Source: an uncultured Oligoflexia bacterium
GTDB taxonomy: Bacteria; Bdellovibrionota; Bacteriovoracia; Bacteriovoracales; Bacteriovoracaceae
NCBI GenBank assembly: GCA_950060715.1
Contig: CATLVA010000040.1
Location: forward strand, 1 to 9,013
Direction of reading: 5' to 3'
DNA: 9,013 nt
Shown: one piece after another, positions 6,074 to 9,013 of the stretch
How the letters are laid out: each line of letters starts with the position of its first letter
Position numbering within the stretch: position 1 is the first letter of the stretch
Made by a program: the position numbers and the translations under genes
Notes under the pieces: generated by a model
The model's database searches: none
Told to the model about the DNA's origin: nothing
What the model saw: only the letters and a program-made list of their open reading frames with translations

Positions 6074-7014
6074 ACAAATAAGGAGCTAACTGAATCGTGG
6101 TTAAAGGTTCTATGAATTGCTTTAGAAAGAATCTCGGCTGTACTCAGAACTTTTATCTTAGAAAGCTTTTTCATTTCTGCGCTCAAAGGAAGAGTATCAG
6201 TAACAATTACAGCTTCTAATTCTGCTGAGTTTCCGATTCTTTCTGCGGCCGGAGGACTAAAAATTCCATGGGTGGCCATAGCAAAAATTCTTTTTGCGCC
6301 ATGATCTTTCAGAGTTTTAGCGGCTTCTACCAATGTTCCAGCCGTATCGATCATATCATCAATAATAACAACATCTTTATCCCTAACATCACCCACGATA
6401 TTCATCGCCTTGGCAACATTTGGACCTGTACGTCTTTTATCGATCATAGCAATATCGCGCTCTAATCTTTTAGCAAACCATCGCACTCTTTCAACCCCAC
6501 CAGCATCTGGTGAAACAAGAGTAAGATTGTCCATGGCAATATTGTCACGGATATAATCTAAAATTACTGGTGAAGCGTAGATATTATCAAAAGGAATATT
6601 GAAAAAGCCTTGAATCTGACCTGCGTGAAGGTCCATTGTAATAACCCTTGAAGCACCGGCCACAGTAATAAGATCAGCTGTTAATTTAGCTGAAATTGGG
6701 GTTCTTGGACTGGCTTTTCTATCCTGTCTTGCATAGCCATAATGGGGAACAACGGCAGTAATAGATGCTGCAGAAGCTCTCTTGAGAGCGTCCATTATAA
6801 TAAGTAACTCCATTAAATTATCATTTATTGGACTGCAAATAGTTTGAAGAACAAAGACATCCGCCCCACGAACATTCTTTTCAATTTCACAAAAAATTTC
6901 ACCGTTTGCGAACTTTCTAACTTGAGGATTAACTAAGGGTACATCTAAAAAATCTGAAATTTGATTGGATAAGCTAGGGTTTGAAGTACCGGAGACCAGA
7001 ACGATTCTTCTCAT
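6070..7014 (-). CDS. prs: ribose-phosphate diphosphokinase (PRPP synthetase)
   Basis: Prs transfers the diphosphate of ATP to ribose 5-phosphate to make PRPP, the precursor of purine, pyrimidine, NAD, histidine and tryptophan synthesis. It is a class I enzyme of 314 residues (E. coli 315). Motifs are 'RKFANGEI' (33-40), 'RQDRKASPRTPISAK' (96-110) for ATP contacts, 'TMDLHAGQIQGFF' (126-138) with His130, the flexible catalytic loop 'DKRR' (192-195) with Lys193 and Arg195, the PRPP loop 'VVIIDDMIDTAGTL' (215-228), and the C-terminal 'SVSSLF'. Both active-site halves and the allosteric-fold segments look complete. The ATG has a strong AAGGAG (7020-7025) 5 nt upstream. The gene starts 19 nt after the tRNA-Gln 3' end with no terminator or separate promoter seen between them, and it overlaps pth by 4 nt. 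Many relatives carry rplY (L25/Ctc) between prs and pth; it is absent here. Confidence 0.97.
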   Translation of the reverse strand: MRRIVLVSGTSNPSLSNQISDFLDVPLVNPQVRKFANGEIFCEIEKNVRGADVFVLQTICSPINDNLMELLIIMDALKRASAASITAVVPHYGYARQDRKASPRTPISAKLTADLITVAGASRVITMDLHAGQIQGFFNIPFDNIYASPVILDYIRDNIAMDNLTLVSPDAGGVERVRWFAKRLERDIAMIDKRRTGPNVAKAMNIVGDVRDKDVVIIDDMIDTAGTLVEAAKTLKDHGAKRIFAMATHGIFSPPAAERIGNSAELEAVIVTDTLPLSAEMKKLSKIKVLSTAEILSKAIHRTFNHDSVSSLFV

Positions 7015-7033
7015 CTTCTCTCCTTAAAGAAAG

Positions 7034-7108
7034 TGGCAGGGGTGGCAGGGATCGAACCTGCGCATGGCAGAATCAAAATCTGCTGTCTTACCACTTGACG
7101 ACACCCCT
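7034..7108 (-). tRNA. tRNA-Gln (anticodon UUG)
   Basis: A full cloverleaf can be drawn on the minus strand. The 7-bp acceptor stem is AGGGGTG with CACCCCT, the D arm is GTC/GAC with GG in its loop, and the anticodon stem is GCAGA with TCTGC around the loop TTTTGAT (anticodon TTG, reading CAA and probably CAG). A 5-nt variable loop (CATGC) follows, then the T arm GCAGG-TTCGATC-CCTGC. The discriminator is G, as in other glutamine tRNAs, and the CCA end is encoded (7034-7036). The length is 75 nt with CCA. It has its own promoter and lies 19 nt before prs. Confidence 0.96.
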
Positions 7109-7120
7109 ATAATTTTAAGC

Positions 7121-7149
7121 ATGATACTTTTTAGCGCAAAATTTGACAA
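7121..7149 (-). promoter_or_regulatory. sigma70 promoter for tRNA-Gln and probably prs-pth-ychF
   Basis: On the minus strand TTGTCA (7144-7149) and TATCAT (7121-7126) are spaced exactly 17 bp apart, each matching consensus at five of six bases. The expected start near 7113-7115 is only about 6 nt before the mature tRNA 5' end at 7108. The -35 box lies 6 nt beyond the PBP stop codon. With no terminator after the tRNA, this is the best visible promoter for the prs-pth-ychF genes. Confidence 0.7.
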
Positions 7150-7155
7150 GAAAAA

Positions 7156-9013
7156 TCATACCTCATTTTTATGACAATAGACTTCTGACACCTGTTTGCC
7201 CCTATAGTTGATAAAATCTTGAAAAATTCTAAATGAAGAGGAGCCTCCAGTAAGTCGGAGATTAGCTTTATCCCGCTCAGACTCAACTCCATACCAGAAA
7301 ACATAAATTTGTCGGCCATCAAAAGCGAAGAACCAATTATCTAATCCATTATTTGATGTCCCTGTTTTGCCAAACACTAACGCGTGGCTCAAAGGTGGGC
7401 GTACCAAATTAGCTATCGTTGTTTCCGAGGCGCGACTCATATAGTATAGAAGAGATTTTTCAAATTCCTGGTCGTTGGCTAGCATTTCGTCGCACTTATT
7501 AGTTAAAAATTTCTGATAAGACGTGAATACTTCTTCTATTGAGAGCTCTAATGCCCCAAGCAACTGAGCTGGATATTCCGCCAGTGGTGTCTTCAACCTA
7601 GGAATTCGCTCACTCAAAATATTTTCTAAATTATCAAAACCCAGTTCAGCAGCCACTCTAACAAGAGGTATATTTTTAGACTTTTGTAGAGCTTCTTTTA
7701 AAGAAATCTTATCTACCTTGGCCTTAGAGTAGTCTTTAGGAGTCCAACTACCCGACTTTAAGTTCAGTGTTATTGGACTTGTTGAAATTTCTTCGTCATA
7801 TGATCGGCCTAAATCGATGAAAGTGTCATATACGATAGGTTTAAAAAGGCTTCCTACCTGGTGAGACTCATCAGTAATCGCTTTTCTCTTTTCTCTTTCC
7901 AGTTTGGAGTAAAAAGAAAAAACCCCTTCACAGTCATATGACTCACATTTTTTCTCGCCGATAATAACTTTAAAAGCTACATCAGCTCCTTTGGTACGCT
8001 CTTTGAGATTCTCATTATTTCTAAGGTAGCTACCGAACAAAACAAACTTTTCAAATGGCTCTAGAAATACATCTGTATTTTTACTTAGCATGTAATATTG
8101 GAAAAAATTCGTCTCCGAATTATTCTTTAAATATTCTTTTTGATAAATATTCCAACGAGCATCAGACCACATGAATTGATCATTTTTTGTCACTAGATTG
8201 AGTCCTTGCAGTCGCTTGAAGACAGCTTTTGAGCGATCAGTGATTCGCTTCACTCCCTTAGCTGGGTTGTAAAAACTTGGACCTTTTAACAAGCTTATAA
8301 GAATTGTGGCCTCAAAATCATCCAGTTTTTCAGGTGTTTTTCTAAAGTAAGCTAGGGAAGCAGCATAAAAGCCTTTCAATTTTATACCTTGATGTACACC
8401 CCAAAACATTTCGTTAAGGTAGAGAGTCACAATCTGTTCTTTACTCATGACATTTTCAATATAGATTGCGTAAATCATTTCTTTAAATTTTCGAGAAAGC
8501 TTTCTCTCATTAGAGAGAAACAAGTTTTTCATCAACTGCTGTGTAAGAGTCGATCCCCCTTGTACAAACTTCATAGCAATAACATCTACCACCACCGCTC
8601 TGGCAATTGCCCACAGGTCTACTCCACGGTGCTCTAGAAAACGAAAGTCTTCAGTGCCTAAAAGGCCTTTCCAGATTGAGGATGGGATTTGAGGGAACTT
8701 CTTTTTGATTTGAATACATCTGAAATTTTGGCAATCATTCGATTCAATCTGTGGAAGCTCTATATCTGCAAGGAGGCGGTAAACACCCTTTTCAGCTTGA
8801 AGGTATTGTGCAATCTCAGCTTTTTGATTAGCAAAAGTCAAGAATCCCTCTAGGTCTTCTTTGAGAACTGTTGAATCTTTTTCTAGGATCGAGTTTCCTA
8901 ACTCAAATGCGTGTTTGTTAATTTCTTTCTCGGAAATCTTACGCTCAAGTTCATCAACGACAGAATAAACATACCCACCGATAAAGATAAGTCCGGTTAA
9001 AATGAGAATCACT
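7156..9013 (-). CDS. bifunctional class A penicillin-binding protein, 5' end at the window edge
   Basis: This inner-membrane-anchored enzyme polymerises glycan strands and cross-links peptides. Numbering is from a GTG at 9012, but the frame reaches the edge and the true start may lie outside. A membrane segment is at about 1-18. The glycosyltransferase 51 domain (about 105-275) has 'EDFRFLEHRG' (121-130) with catalytic Glu121, 'GGSTLTQQLMKNLFL' (152-166), 'KEQIVTLYLNEMFWG' (191-205) and 'EATILISLLKGPSFYNP' (234-250). The transpeptidase domain (about 340-600) has the nucleophile Ser388 and Lys391 in 'VGSLFKPIVY', 'SKN' (445-447) and 'KTGT' (549-552), so both activities look intact. Two Cys-x4-Cys pairs (94/99, 356/361) lie on the periplasmic side. 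No UvrB-like or OB extra domain is evident. It ends 47 nt before the tRNA-Gln 5' end, and no terminator is seen between them. Class A PBP is sure; PBP1a versus PBP1b type is not. Confidence 0.94.
   Translation of the reverse strand, partial: VILILTGLIFIGGYVYSVVDELERKISEKEINKHAFELGNSILEKDSTVLKEDLEGFLTFANQKAEIAQYLQAEKGVYRLLADIELPQIESNDCQNFRCIQIKKKFPQIPSSIWKGLLGTEDFRFLEHRGVDLWAIARAVVVDVIAMKFVQGGSTLTQQLMKNLFLSNERKLSRKFKEMIYAIYIENVMSKEQIVTLYLNEMFWGVHQGIKLKGFYAASLAYFRKTPEKLDDFEATILISLLKGPSFYNPAKGVKRITDRSKAVFKRLQGLNLVTKNDQFMWSDARWNIYQKEYLKNNSETNFFQYYMLSKNTDVFLEPFEKFVLFGSYLRNNENLKERTKGADVAFKVIIGEKKCESYDCEGVFSFYSKLEREKRKAITDESHQVGSLFKPIVYDTFIDLGRSYDEEISTSPITLNLKSGSWTPKDYSKAKVDKISLKEALQKSKNIPLVRVAAELGFDNLENILSERIPRLKTPLAEYPAQLLGALELSIEEVFTSYQKFLTNKCDEMLANDQEFEKSLLYYMSRASETTIANLVRPPLSHALVFGKTGTSNNGLDNWFFAFDGRQIYVFWYGVESERDKANLRLTGGSSSFRIFQDFINYRGKQVSEVYCHKNEV

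Noticed and set aside
6268..6465. 65-codon plus-strand frame antisense to prs
   Set aside because: It lies opposite the conserved PRPP-binding region of prs and is a chance opening.
7034..7108. tRNA gene as a possible integration site for a mobile element
   Set aside because: No integrase, no direct repeat of the tRNA 3' end and no atypical genes are present. Both flanks are conserved housekeeping genes.
7109..7155. AT-rich imperfect inverted repeat between the PBP gene and tRNA-Gln as a terminator
   Set aside because: The AATTTT/AAAATT pairing is weak and coincides with the promoter elements of the tRNA, so chance in AT-rich DNA is the simpler reading.
7131..7322. 63-codon minus-strand frame overlapping the 3' end of the PBP gene
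   Set aside because: It is out of frame with the KTG-containing PBP end and runs through the tRNA promoter, with no independent support.
8389..8637. 82-codon plus-strand frame antisense to the PBP glycosyltransferase domain
   Set aside because: The opposite strand encodes intact GT51 motifs, so this is a shadow frame.

Overview
This window is an AT-rich bacterial chromosome segment holding eight protein genes (two of them cut by the window edges) and one tRNA. Every stretch is explained by genes or short intergenic spacers, and I see no mobile element, CRISPR array, prophage or integrase. The combination suggests a Gram-negative, low-GC member of the former deltaproteobacteria, most likely Bdellovibrionota (Bacteriovorax or Halobacteriovorax-like). 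The clues are a DUF4388-like protein beside an Mrp ATPase, a HAMP-only membrane protein, periplasmic Slt and class A PBP enzymes, and the tRNA-Gln / prs / pth / ychF block. That placement is an inference from gene content, not a database result.

Layout. Positions 1-1593 on the minus strand carry mrp (Fe-S cluster carrier ATPase), followed after 8 nt by the 5' part of a DUF4388-like gene that runs off the left edge. An 83-bp divergent spacer (1594-1676) with overlapping candidate promoters separates mrp from two plus-strand genes. These are a small two-helix HAMP membrane protein (1677-2255) and a secreted Slt-type lytic transglycosylase (2330-4360). The transglycosylase gene meets ychF head-on, with 16 nt between the stop codons and a perfect 9-bp hairpin lying across the transglycosylase stop codon.

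From 7108 down to 4377 the minus strand carries tRNA-Gln(UUG), prs, pth and ychF. The spacing is very tight: 19 nt, then a 4-nt overlap, then 11 nt. A good sigma70-type promoter (TTGTCA, 17 bp, TATCAT) sits just upstream of the tRNA, and there is no terminator between the tRNA and prs. The tRNA and the three protein genes therefore probably share one transcript. Upstream of them, 7156-9013 on the minus strand holds most of a bifunctional class A penicillin-binding protein whose N-terminus reaches the right edge.

Functionally, prs makes PRPP for nucleotide synthesis, pth recycles peptidyl-tRNA and ychF is a ribosome-associated ATPase, so that block serves translation and nucleotide supply. The PBP and the lytic transglycosylase build and cut peptidoglycan respectively. 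Mrp serves Fe-S protein maturation. This is a housekeeping region. The points worth a second look are the tRNA-led operon, the missing rplY between prs and pth, the three TTG starts, the HAMP protein without an output domain, and the stop-codon hairpin. I found no convincing new biological system.
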